Assembly (NCBI GenBank): GCA_016840305.1
Contig: JAEOSP010000373.1
Coordinates: forward strand, 1-8,247
From: Candidatus Hodarchaeota archaeon
GTDB taxonomy: Archaea > Asgardarchaeota > Heimdallarchaeia > Hodarchaeales > Hodarchaeaceae
Direction: 5' to 3'
Length of the DNA stretch: 8,247 bases
In this document: positions 1-6,698 of the stretch, in pieces
Layout of the letters: the number at the start of each line of letters is the position of its first letter
Position numbering within the stretch: position 1 is the first letter of the stretch
Translations under genes and position numbers: made by a program
Notes under the pieces: model-generated
The model's database searches: none
What the model saw: the letters and a program-made list of their open reading frames with translations, nothing else
What the model was told of the DNA's origin: nothing

Positions 1-714
1 CTTGATTACAACAGATTCCTGTTAGTAGCGGTTGGTTGGATGTTTAATATACTTGGAGTTATTATATTTCTATTTAATATATATGGTACGGATCAATTAC
101 TTCGTACCATAACCTATATCGCGTCAGGTACTTGTTTTACAATAGGAACATTAAGTATAGCAATTGGAATGATATCTTACTTCTTACAAGTTGACAAAAA
201 GGTATATTTACTAGTTTATGGATTGTATATTATTCTTCCTCTAATTGTACATATATTGTTTGATCAAGCATTGACTTCTACAATTTTGAATTTGGAACGT
301 GCTTCAATTTATGCTTTGTTAATAATTGTTGGACTGTATAATAGAAAAAAGGTTCTAGAATTTTCACGTAGCAGTTTTATGTTATTTCTTACAGGTACAA
401 GTCTAACGCTGATGCTTATCCTTATCACAGAGCTTATCAAAGACATAGAGATATTAGTGATACTATACTTCGGATTTGATATATGGATCTCAGTAATCCT
501 TATTCTTTACCTCGTCCATTTAGAACAGGCCATTTCTTTACAGGATAAATTTATTTTAAAAGATGCATATTCTCATGACCTAGCTAATACTTTACAGAAG
601 GCTACTGGCTTTATAGACATAGCAATCAAAACACAAAAAGAGGAAGATTATGAAAAAGCCCAAGATCATATAATGAATGCAAAGAATATGCTTCAACGAA
701 TCCGAAAACTCTAG
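1..714 (+). CDS. Membrane sensor with histidine-kinase phosphoacceptor helix but no ATPase domain (5' partial)
   Basis: The reading frame is open back to base 1 and the residues before the first ATG (base 40) already form a hydrophobic helix, so the gene probably starts left of the window. Counting from base 1, six membrane segments are visible at about residues 6-28, 37-62, 69-87, 101-113, 125-146 and 151-173. A cytoplasmic helical tail follows, with an H-box-like motif YSHDLANTLQ (His192, the likely phosphoacceptor) and a second amphipathic helix rich in K and E up to the stop. This matches a HisKA dimerisation hairpin. The N, G1 and G2 boxes of the HATPase domain are absent, and the 118 bases after the stop are too short to hold them. 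It would therefore depend on a partner kinase, act as a dimerising receptor, or be a decayed gene. The ligand is unknown. Confidence is good for the membrane protein and HisKA-like tail, low for function. Confidence 0.72.
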   Translation, partial: LDYNRFLLVAVGWMFNILGVIIFLFNIYGTDQLLRTITYIASGTCFTIGTLSIAIGMISYFLQVDKKVYLLVYGLYIILPLIVHILFDQALTSTILNLERASIYALLIIVGLYNRKKVLEFSRSSFMLFLTGTSLTLMLILITELIKDIEILVILYFGFDIWISVILILYLVHLEQAISLQDKFILKDAYSHDLANTLQKATGFIDIAIKTQKEEDYEKAQDHIMNAKNMLQRIRKL

Positions 715-722
715 TTTGAATG

Positions 723-769
723 CCAATTACTAGTAGTAGTAGATACCTAATTCTACTGAGTTCAATTGG
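723..769 (+). repeat. Imperfect inverted repeat after the sensor gene
   Basis: The arm CCAATT (723-728) pairs with AATTGG (764-769). ACT (729-731) then pairs with AGT (759-761) after a two-base bulge, and AGTAG (732-736) pairs with CTACT (753-757) after a one-base bulge. That gives about 14 pairs around a 16-base loop. The left arm includes a short AGT trinucleotide run (730-742), so the inner stem can slip in register. It begins nine bases after the sensor stop codon. There is no T-tract after it, so it could be a transcript-end stabiliser or a protein-binding site rather than a classical terminator. The rest of the 715-832 gap shows only weak TATA-like AT stretches. Confidence 0.4.
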
Positions 770-832
770 GATAATTTGCTCAAGAAATAAAGAAATTTAC
801 GATTAAAGGCTTTAGAAAATAATGTGATTATT

Positions 833-2383
833 ATGAATAAAGAAAGAGTATTCTTAGCAGGTGCTTCTGGATCTATGGGATTTGAGGCATTCCAGAATTT
901 GTGGGAAAGAAGAAAAAATTATGATATCATTCTTCTACAACGCCCATCAAAGAAAAATAATGATTTATTCCGTAAATACGAAATTGAGTGTGGAATAACC
1001 CCTATTAGTGGAAAGGGAACTGTGCAAGGAGAAGGTCTAAAAATCGTCTGGGGAGATGCAACAATATATGAAGATGTTAAGGAAGCATGTCACGAGATTG
1101 ATTGGTGCCTGTGTCCAATGGCATTTATTTCGCCTGCAGCGGATAAAAACCCTGATATGGCGAAAGCTGTGAATACAACTGCAATAAAATATATCGTAAG
1201 AGCTATCGAAGAACAGCCAGGTGGATCTGAGAGAATTAAATTCATTTACACTGGAACAGTAGCGGAAACAGGTGATAGATTACCACCAATTCACGTTGGT
1301 CGAGTAGGCGATCCTTTGAAACCTTCAATATTTGATTTTTATGCAATAACGAAAATTGCTGGTGAAAGAGCTGTTTTAGAATCAAATATTAGACACTGGG
1401 TGTCTTTACGTCAAACTTTCATTATGACAACAGATGATTTGATGGATCCAATAATGTTCCACCAACCAATCAATTCCTTCATGGAAAATAACACAAAAGA
1501 GGATGCAGGAAGAGGATTAGTTAACTGTTTAGATGTTCCTGAGGATTCAGATTTCTGGAGAAGAGTATATAATATGGCTGGAGGACCTTCGTGCAGAACA
1601 ACGTTTTATGAGATGATGAAGAGAGCTTTAGCAATTAATGGTCTACGTTTTGAAAGAGTTACTGAAAGAAAATGGTTTGCTCTCAGGAATTTTCACATGC
1701 AACACTACGAAGACAGCTATGTCTTGAACGAGTATATCAGTAATTGGGGTCAATCTAATGAGCACTATTATAATAATCTAGCCCAAGATCGTTCAATTGG
1801 TTTGAAACTATTGTCATTTTTCTGTTCAAGAATTACATTTATTCGTAATCAAGTGGAGAAGGCAACGCATAAACGATTTTATAAGATGGTTGCCGAATCA
1901 AAAAATGGAACTGTTTATTGGTATAACAATAAGAATGATATGCGGATCTCGGCATTCTATAAGGATTACAAGACATATGAATCAATACCTGCTTGGGGAG
2001 TTGATATGCCTGAGCTAGAGGTATCAAAACTCGAATCAATCAGACTTGATCATGGATACGATGAGTCAAAAGAACATCTGGATATTCAAGATCTTCAAAA
2101 GGCTGCAAAATTTCGTGGAGGACAATGTCTGTCAATTGAATGGAATGGAGATATGTACGAAACTCTGGACTGGCAATGTACCTATAAACATAAATTTAGA
2201 GCTAAACCTTATACAATCCTCAAAGCTGGACATTGGTGTCCTGATTGCGTTTCTCCTCCGTGGAATTTCGATGATGAGGCGAAAAAAAACCAATTCTTTG
2301 CCCAAGTTTGGTATCCGAACCATGATAAAGATGAAGATAATTATTATCCTGAAGACTCTTATCTTGACATTGTAGAAAAGTAG
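833..2383 (+). CDS. NAD-dependent epimerase/dehydratase fused to a C-terminal zinc-ribbon-like domain
   Basis: The N-terminal half is an extended short-chain dehydrogenase (Rossmann) fold. It has GASGSMG at residues 10-16 for dinucleotide binding, a GDAT segment for the adenine side, a TGT stretch at 140-142 in the place of the catalytic Ser/Thr, and Y170-x3-K174 as catalytic tyrosine and lysine. Such enzymes oxidise, epimerise or dehydrate sugar nucleotides or similar substrates; the substrate here cannot be told. Residues of about 280-420 are an uncharacterised linker rich in W and Y. A C-terminal segment then carries C432, C449, H453, C469 and C472 in a C-x16-C-x3-H-x15-C-x2-C spacing, which suggests a zinc ribbon or treble clef. 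An acidic tail follows. The ATG at 833 is preferred because it puts the glycine motif at the usual distance from the N-terminus; an in-frame GTG lies at 824. Neither start has a clear Shine-Dalgarno site. From memory, similar fused proteins exist in anaerobic bacteria, so bacterial ancestry is possible. Confidence 0.85.
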   Translation: MNKERVFLAGASGSMGFEAFQNLWERRKNYDIILLQRPSKKNNDLFRKYEIECGITPISGKGTVQGEGLKIVWGDATIYEDVKEACHEIDWCLCPMAFISPAADKNPDMAKAVNTTAIKYIVRAIEEQPGGSERIKFIYTGTVAETGDRLPPIHVGRVGDPLKPSIFDFYAITKIAGERAVLESNIRHWVSLRQTFIMTTDDLMDPIMFHQPINSFMENNTKEDAGRGLVNCLDVPEDSDFWRRVYNMAGGPSCRTTFYEMMKRALAINGLRFERVTERKWFALRNFHMQHYEDSYVLNEYISNWGQSNEHYYNNLAQDRSIGLKLLSFFCSRITFIRNQVEKATHKRFYKMVAESKNGTVYWYNNKNDMRISAFYKDYKTYESIPAWGVDMPELEVSKLESIRLDHGYDESKEHLDIQDLQKAAKFRGGQCLSIEWNGDMYETLDWQCTYKHKFRAKPYTILKAGHWCPDCVSPPWNFDDEAKKNQFFAQVWYPNHDKDEDNYYPEDSYLDIVEK

Positions 2384-2408
2384 ATGATTAACTTTATTGT
2401 AATCTAGG

Positions 2409-2975
2409 TCATTCTTTAAGCTCATTTCGAAATTTAGATCGCAAAACGTCCTGTAATAAATCAGAAGCATAATCTGAATAATCATTCATTGCTTTAGCTT
2501 TATGTTCAAGACCGCTACACACTTTACCTGCATTTAATTCTTCACAACCTATACACAAGTCTGTAGTCGGTCGCAACCATCTTATTATCCGGAATAATAT
2601 GTAAGAAATCATTGCAACCGTCAAACCAACAAGTTTATATGGAAAATCGACAGTAAATAGTCCCCAGAAAAAAGCTCCGATTCCTAAACCTGTTGTTATT
2701 CGCGTCATTCTTTTTATGTTACGATTTGTAATTTGGAATGCCTCTATGATTAGTAAAAAGGACATGATGATCAGTACCATCAGAGACCATTGAATTGGCT
2801 CTAATGATAGATTTATCATCAAAGAGGAAATAAATCCAGTTATTATTCCCATCGTAGTTAAAAAACACCCTTGACAAACAATTAAGGGGCCAATATGATA
2901 TACACTATCCCTGTAATTATCACATAATGGATGATGGCTAAAATGAAATTTCCATGACAGCTGGATATGTTTCAT
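2409..2975 (-). CDS. Small cysteine-containing membrane protein, DUF2085-like
   Basis: This 188-residue protein begins with a cytoplasmic or luminal stretch carrying HHPLC (residues 14-18) and, after H27 and G29, CQGC (34-37) running straight into the first membrane helix. Membrane segments are visible at about 30-55, 63-80, 95-108 and 113-131. After the last helix is a second cysteine cluster, LCIGCEE (C141, C144) followed by C153, then a charged tail. The pattern of a Cys/His motif before the first helix and C-x2-C at its mouth resembles DUF2085 membrane proteins, whose role is unknown. The paired cysteines suggest metal or redox chemistry, which is inference. It converges on the epimerase gene with 25 bases between stop codons and lies 43 bases downstream of the YbjQ-family gene on the same strand, so the two may share a transcript. 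I see no convincing Shine-Dalgarno site at its ATG. Confidence 0.72.
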   Translation of the reverse strand: MKHIQLSWKFHFSHHPLCDNYRDSVYHIGPLIVCQGCFLTTMGIITGFISSLMINLSLEPIQWSLMVLIIMSFLLIIEAFQITNRNIKRMTRITTGLGIGAFFWGLFTVDFPYKLVGLTVAMISYILFRIIRWLRPTTDLCIGCEELNAGKVCSGLEHKAKAMNDYSDYASDLLQDVLRSKFRNELKE

Positions 2976-2979
2976 TCGT

Positions 2980-2999
2980 AATTTTATAGTAGTAAAATT
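2980..2999 (-). repeat. Perfect 7-base inverted repeat just upstream of the DUF2085-like gene
   Basis: AATTTTA (2980-2986) and TAAAATT (2993-2999) are exact inverted copies around a six-base spacer. The repeat ends four bases from the start codon at 2975, within the 43-base gap after the YbjQ-family gene. It could be an operator, an intercistronic stem or chance in AT-rich DNA. The stem would be weak because every pair is A-T. Confidence 0.3.
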
Positions 3000-3018
3000 G
3001 ATTTATTTCACCCTATAA

Positions 3019-3372
3019 CTAGTATTGTTTCTGTGAAGGAGAGACTATAACAGCTGTTCCATAAGCAATGGTACTGTTATTTCCACCTTGACCGATTTGA
3101 TCACTATCAAATTTCATCCCAACAACGGCATTAGCTCCTATACGTGCTGCGTCATCAAGCATTCTATACATAGCTTGATTTCTTGACTCAACAGCCATTT
3201 CTGTATAAGCAGCAACCTCACCACCGCAAGTGGATTGACAACCAGCTAGGAAATCTCCGCCCATACCCCTTGAACGGACAGTGGCTCCATAAGCTATTCC
3301 AACGTATCGATCAATTGAGTAACCAGGAATAAAATTTGTAGTTGAAACTAGAATATGTTGTTCTTTTTGCAT
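3019..3372 (-). CDS. YbjQ / UPF0145 family protein (putative heavy-metal-binding)
   Basis: The 117-residue protein matches the YbjQ family along its whole length. It has ILVSTT near the N-terminus, IPGY (15-18), a GATVRSRG stretch (about 29-36), GGE...YTEM (from residue 50), a helix with R and A residues, GANAVVGMKFD, and a closing AYGTAV strand. Family members are small soluble proteins that form ring-like oligomers; a metal-binding role was proposed from the family name and is not settled. C45 and C49 form a C-x3-C pair in the loop before GGE, which could bind a metal here, but this is inference. The ATG at 3372 has a GGTGA site four bases upstream and a TATA-like box at 3405-3412. It is transcribed away from the pyrimidine operon and may be read through into the DUF2085-like gene. 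Confidence 0.92.
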   Translation of the reverse strand: MQKEQHILVSTTNFIPGYSIDRYVGIAYGATVRSRGMGGDFLAGCQSTCGGEVAAYTEMAVESRNQAMYRMLDDAARIGANAVVGMKFDSDQIGQGGNNSTIAYGTAVIVSPSQKQY

Positions 3373-3404
3373 AAAATCACCAATTCACCTTGTATTTTTT
3401 TCTG

Positions 3405-3412
3405 CTTATAAA
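3405..3412 (-). promoter_or_regulatory. TATA-like box for the YbjQ-family gene
   Basis: On the minus strand the sequence reads TTTATAAG, close to the archaeal TATA consensus. Placing the transcript start about 25 bases downstream puts it near 3383, about 11 bases before the ATG at 3372. That leader still contains the GGTGA ribosome site (3377-3381). This is inferred from sequence alone. Confidence 0.45.
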
Positions 3413-3543
3413 TTTTCATTTTGCAGTAGTATAATTGATTTTATTCTTGATTTATTGAGTTTACATAATATGATATGCAATTTGGAATTATTAATTTTTA
3501 TAAACAGTCCTACACTCACATAAATAGATATATACAACTTAAA

Positions 3544-3551
3544 TTTATAAA
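3544..3551 (+). promoter_or_regulatory. TATA-like box for the pyr operon
   Basis: TTTATAAA stands about 75 bases before the pyrG start and would place the transcript start near 3572, giving a leader of roughly 50 bases that keeps the GGAGG site. A second AT-rich box (ATAAATATA, 3591-3599) would start transcripts near 3620 and lose that site, so the upstream box is preferred. Another TTTATAAA lies near 3498-3505. The rest of the 3373-3623 gap is AT-rich, with a near-tandem repeat at 3435-3457. Confidence 0.42.
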
Positions 3552-3563
3552 GAATTGAAAAAC

Positions 3564-3588
3564 TACTCAGGTTCGAGTACAAGCGCTT
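3564..3588 (+). promoter_or_regulatory. Symmetric elements at the predicted pyr transcript start
   Basis: TACTC (3564-3568) and GAGTA (3575-3579) are inverted copies around AGGTTC, and the perfect palindrome AAGCGCTT follows at 3581-3588. They sit at or just after the transcript start predicted from the TATA-like box at 3544-3551, where archaeal repressors often bind. The GC-rich core stands out in an otherwise AT-rich gap. This is a candidate operator only. Confidence 0.25.
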
Positions 3589-3610
3589 AGATAAATATAC
3601 TAAAAATGCT

Positions 3611-3615
3611 GGAGG
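3611..3615 (+). promoter_or_regulatory. Ribosome binding site that fixes the pyrG start
   Basis: GGAGG lies eight bases before the ATG at 3624. An in-frame ATG at 3606 would place this site inside the coding region, so 3624 is taken as the start. That gives MTPKYIIITGG, the usual CTP synthase N-terminus. Confidence 0.75.
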
Positions 3616-3623
3616 CAAAAATA

Positions 3624-5243
3624 ATGACCCCTAAATATATTATAATTACAGGAGGGGTAATGTCTGGGTTGGGCAAAGGATTACTGGCTGCCTCCCTCGC
3701 AAAACTTCTTGAATCAACAGGGTACAAAATTTCACCATTAAAATTTGATGGTTACTTAAATATGGATGCCGGGACCATTAATCCGTATAAGCATGGAGAG
3801 GTCTTTGTTTTAGATGATTCTACTGAAACAGATATGGATTTAGGTGAATATGAACGTTTTCTCAATAAATCCCTTGATTCTTGGTCATCCTTAACGGGAG
3901 GAAGAATTTTCTTTAATATAATTGAAAAAGAGCGAAAAGGAGAATTTCTTGGTCAAGATATTCAATTCATTCCTCATATTACTAATGAAATTATGTTATG
4001 GGTTCAGCAAAAAGATAATGTGACAGATATCACTATGATTGAAGTAGGAGGGACAGTTGGAGATATCGAAAATGCATATTTCATTGAAGCGATGAGGCAG
4101 TTAAGTCTGAGGGTGGATCCAAAAAATGTATGCTGGATACATGTTACTTTAGTACCCTCTCTTCGTGTAGTAGGAGAACAAAAGACCAAACCAACGCAAG
4201 CGAGCGTTAAAACTCTTCAAGGTATGGGTATTCAACCTGATATACTCTTGTGTCGTTCAGAATACCCTCTAAACGAGGGAGCACGTGAAAAAATTGCTAT
4301 GTTTTGCAATATCTCCCAATCTGATGTAATTTCAGGTCATGATACCCCAATTGTCTATAAATACCCATTTCAGTTGCTAGAAGAAGGAATTTTAACTAGT
4401 GTCTTTAATAGACTACATATTGGTCCTAAAAGCGTTCCTACTTTAGAGAAATGGGGAAAGTTAGTTGATGGTATTGAGAATCCGAAAACAGAATTAAGAA
4501 TAGGTATTGGAGGTAAATATACACGACTTGAAGACGCCTATGCCTCAATTGAAAAAGCACTAACACACAGTGGTGCTCATCTTCAATTGAAGATTAAGGT
4601 GCTCTTTATAGAAACAACTAATCTTGATGAAAAAGATATGGAAAGACATCTTGAGAATATTGACGGAGTAATTATTCCAGGTGGTTTTGGAGATCGAGGA
4701 ATTGAAGGAAAAATCACCCTAGTACAGAATATTCGTGAGAAAAAAATTCCTTTCTTCGGAATCTGTCTGGGTCTTCAATGTGCAGTTATTGAATATGCAA
4801 GAAATGTTTGTGGGTTAAAAGAAGCGAATTCAACAGAATTTAATCCCAATACTCCCCACCCTGTTTTAGATCTTCTACCATCCCAGAAGAAGGTGTATCG
4901 AAAAGGTGGAACAATGCGATTAGGAGCGTATCCTGTTAAAATTCAAGAAAATACGTTAGCTCACACCATTTATCAAAAATTAGAAGTCCAAGAGAGATTT
5001 AGACATCGATATGAGGTTAATCCTGAGTATAAAACAAACTTAGAAGAGAAAGGATTTATTTTCTCAGGGATGTCTGATGACGAATCTGTTGTCCATATTG
5101 GAGAATTAAATAATCATCCATTTTTCATTGGAACACAGTATCATCCAGAATTCTTATCACGATTTGAAAATCCTTCCAAGATTTTTATATCTTTTATAGA
5201 TGCTTGTTATAAATATAAAATGGGGAATAATAAAGATGAATGA
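3624..5243 (+). CDS. pyrG: CTP synthase (glutamine-hydrolysing)
   Basis: PyrG makes CTP from UTP, ATP and glutamine in the cytoplasm. The 539 residues match the family's length and two-domain layout. In the synthase domain, the P-loop SGLGKG is at 14-19, K40, D70 and D72 are in place, and E140 of EVGGTVGDIE is the second magnesium ligand. KTKPTQ (187-192) lines the UTP site. In the glutaminase domain, GICLG carries the nucleophile C381, and H507 and E509 in YHPE complete the triad. Compared from memory with E. coli, numbering is gap-free to about 193, but P43 is Gly, S150-L151-P152 are N-A-Y and H193 is Ala, so the nucleotide pocket is unusual. The start at 3624 is set by a GGAGG site. It heads the operon, and its 3' end overlaps pyrB by eight bases. 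Confidence 0.97.
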   Translation: MTPKYIIITGGVMSGLGKGLLAASLAKLLESTGYKISPLKFDGYLNMDAGTINPYKHGEVFVLDDSTETDMDLGEYERFLNKSLDSWSSLTGGRIFFNIIEKERKGEFLGQDIQFIPHITNEIMLWVQQKDNVTDITMIEVGGTVGDIENAYFIEAMRQLSLRVDPKNVCWIHVTLVPSLRVVGEQKTKPTQASVKTLQGMGIQPDILLCRSEYPLNEGAREKIAMFCNISQSDVISGHDTPIVYKYPFQLLEEGILTSVFNRLHIGPKSVPTLEKWGKLVDGIENPKTELRIGIGGKYTRLEDAYASIEKALTHSGAHLQLKIKVLFIETTNLDEKDMERHLENIDGVIIPGGFGDRGIEGKITLVQNIREKKIPFFGICLGLQCAVIEYARNVCGLKEANSTEFNPNTPHPVLDLLPSQKKVYRKGGTMRLGAYPVKIQENTLAHTIYQKLEVQERFRHRYEVNPEYKTNLEEKGFIFSGMSDDESVVHIGELNNHPFFIGTQYHPEFLSRFENPSKIFISFIDACYKYKMGNNKDE

Positions 5244-6174
5244 AGATACTGAATATCAAACATCTCATATTATCGGTATTCGATACATGACTGAAGATTT
5301 CATCCAACATATTTTGGACGATGCATCTGAAATAAAAGAAAATCCTTCCAAATATGCTGATGCCTTAAAAGGGAAAATATTATCCTTGGCATTTTGGGAA
5401 GCAAGTACACGAACAAGATTATCTTTTGAAAGTGCAATGCTTCGTTTAGGAGGCGAAACACTAGGATTTTCAAGCCAAGCTGGAACTTCGATTGAGAAAG
5501 GCGAGTCTCTATCTGATACCATCACTATGCTAGCAAGTTATTCCCATTGTATTGTACTACGACATCCACGAAGAGGTAGTGTGAAGCTTGCAGCGAAAGT
5601 AGCTGACAAATATGGGGTTCCAGTAATATCAGGAGGTTCTGGTAGTCAAGAACATCCTACTCAGGCCTTATTGGACATTTTTACTATTCAAAAAAATCAT
5701 CATAGGTTGTCAGGACTTAATGTAGGTATTGTTGGAGATTTAAGGTATAGTCGTACGATTTCTTCATTATTATTTGCCTTAAGTAAATTTGGTCGGAACA
5801 CAATTAATTACCTATCTCATCCTTCCTTAGATTTACAAGATGAATTAGTCTACGATCTTGAATCAACTGATTTAGAGATGCACAAAGCAACAAATCTCGG
5901 TGATATTATTGGTGATCTCGATGTTCTTTATGTCACACGATTACAAAAGGAGCGATTTCCAGATCCCATGCTATATAATAAGGTAAAACAATCCTACCAA
6001 CTTCAACCTGATTTAATGAAAGCAGCAAAAGAAGATCTAATTATAATGCATCCTTTACCGAGAGTGGATGAAATTCCTTATGCAATTGATCGATTTCCGC
6101 AAGCAAAATACTTTGAGCAAGCAGAAAATGGAGTTTACGTCCGAATGGCAGTTTTAAATCGGTTAATAAAATGA
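5236..6174 (+). CDS. pyrB: Aspartate transcarbamoylase, catalytic subunit
   Basis: PyrB joins carbamoyl phosphate and aspartate to form carbamoyl aspartate, the committed step of pyrimidine synthesis. At 312 residues it has family length. Visible motifs are STRTR (57-61) for carbamoyl phosphate, S85 and K88 of the 80s loop, R109, HPTQ (140-143), GDLRYSRT, RLQKERF of the 240s loop and HPLPRVDEI. S135 stands where E. coli has Asp129 in the loop before HPTQ; the neighbouring catalytic residues are kept. The ATG at 5236 is chosen over an in-frame ATG at 5200, which lies deep in pyrG and would add a non-homologous extension. It overlaps the pyrG stop by eight bases (ATGAATGA), with GGGGA at 5222-5226 as ribosome site. 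The adjacent pyrI implies a regulated holoenzyme. Confidence 0.97.
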   Translation: MNEDTEYQTSHIIGIRYMTEDFIQHILDDASEIKENPSKYADALKGKILSLAFWEASTRTRLSFESAMLRLGGETLGFSSQAGTSIEKGESLSDTITMLASYSHCIVLRHPRRGSVKLAAKVADKYGVPVISGGSGSQEHPTQALLDIFTIQKNHHRLSGLNVGIVGDLRYSRTISSLLFALSKFGRNTINYLSHPSLDLQDELVYDLESTDLEMHKATNLGDIIGDLDVLYVTRLQKERFPDPMLYNKVKQSYQLQPDLMKAAKEDLIIMHPLPRVDEIPYAIDRFPQAKYFEQAENGVYVRMAVLNRLIK

Positions 6175-6184
6175 GTTGAGAATA

Positions 6185-6685
6185 GTGACTGACAAGAAAT
6201 CAAACGATAAGCAACTAACAGTCAAAAAAATTGATAATGGTATTGTCATTGATCACATTGTTACTGGAGGATCATTTTTCGTTTTAAAAGCATTGAATAT
6301 TGATGAGCATTACCCTCATTCAGTATTTATTGCAATGAATGTCCCTTCAAAAAAACTCGGGAGAAAAGATGTCCTTAAGATCAGGAATATTAGTAAAGAA
6401 GACTTGAATTTAGATATCTTAGGGTTGTTAATATCAGGTAGCAATTTCATTTGTATAGAAAATTATAACATTATCCACAAGGAAAAAATTCGAGCTCCAA
6501 AGAAAGCTCACGGTATTATCAAATGTCCAGGATTAAACTGTATTACCAACTTACGAGAAGATGTAGAAACAGAATTTACTGTTATTGGTAGCAATGGAAG
6601 CTCTAGTCGTGAAAACTTAAGCCTTAGATGTACATATTGTGATAAGATCTTTAAAATCCTTGAAAATATTTCATTAATACAGTAA
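6185..6685 (+). CDS. pyrI: Aspartate transcarbamoylase, regulatory subunit
   Basis: PyrI binds PyrB trimers into the holoenzyme and transmits feedback, classically CTP inhibition and ATP activation. The N-terminal nucleotide-binding domain shows the family features NGIVIDHI, MNVPS and LGRKD. The C-terminal zinc domain has C114-x4-C119 and C149-x2-C152, the four ligands that hold the interface with PyrB. Length is 166 residues from the GTG at 6185, whose N-terminus aligns well with E. coli and has a weak GAG four bases upstream. An in-frame TTG at 6176 would add three residues and cannot be excluded. No ATG is available in frame. It begins within ten bases of the pyrB stop, so translation is probably coupled. 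An ATG overlapping the pyrB stop (6171) is in another frame and closes after two codons. Confidence 0.95.
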   Translation: MTDKKSNDKQLTVKKIDNGIVIDHIVTGGSFFVLKALNIDEHYPHSVFIAMNVPSKKLGRKDVLKIRNISKEDLNLDILGLLISGSNFICIENYNIIHKEKIRAPKKAHGIIKCPGLNCITNLREDVETEFTVIGSNGSSSRENLSLRCTYCDKIFKILENISLIQ

Positions 6686-6698
6686 TTGAGATCAAGAG

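Noticed and set aside
715..832. Possible frameshifted continuation of the sensor into a kinase domain.
   Set aside because: The gap is far too short for an ATP-binding domain, and the following 1.5 kb is a well-supported epimerase gene in its own frame.
2046..2375. A 109-codon plus-strand reading frame inside the epimerase gene.
   Set aside because: It is a shifted-frame reading of the C-terminal segment, whose own frame has ordered cysteines and conserved-looking motifs.
2132..2485. A 117-codon minus-strand reading frame across the epimerase C-terminus.
   Set aside because: It lies opposite the zinc-ribbon coding region, overlaps the end of the DUF2085-like gene and has no recognisable motif.
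3569..3577. AGGTTCGAG resembles the T-loop of a tRNA.
   Set aside because: No acceptor, D or anticodon stem can be built around it, and the flanks are promoter-like AT-rich DNA.
3406..3618. A 70-codon minus-strand reading frame covering the divergent intergenic region and the pyrG ribosome site.
   Set aside because: Its low-complexity I/L/K/S/N composition is what AT-rich noncoding DNA gives. It resembles no known family and would cover both promoters.
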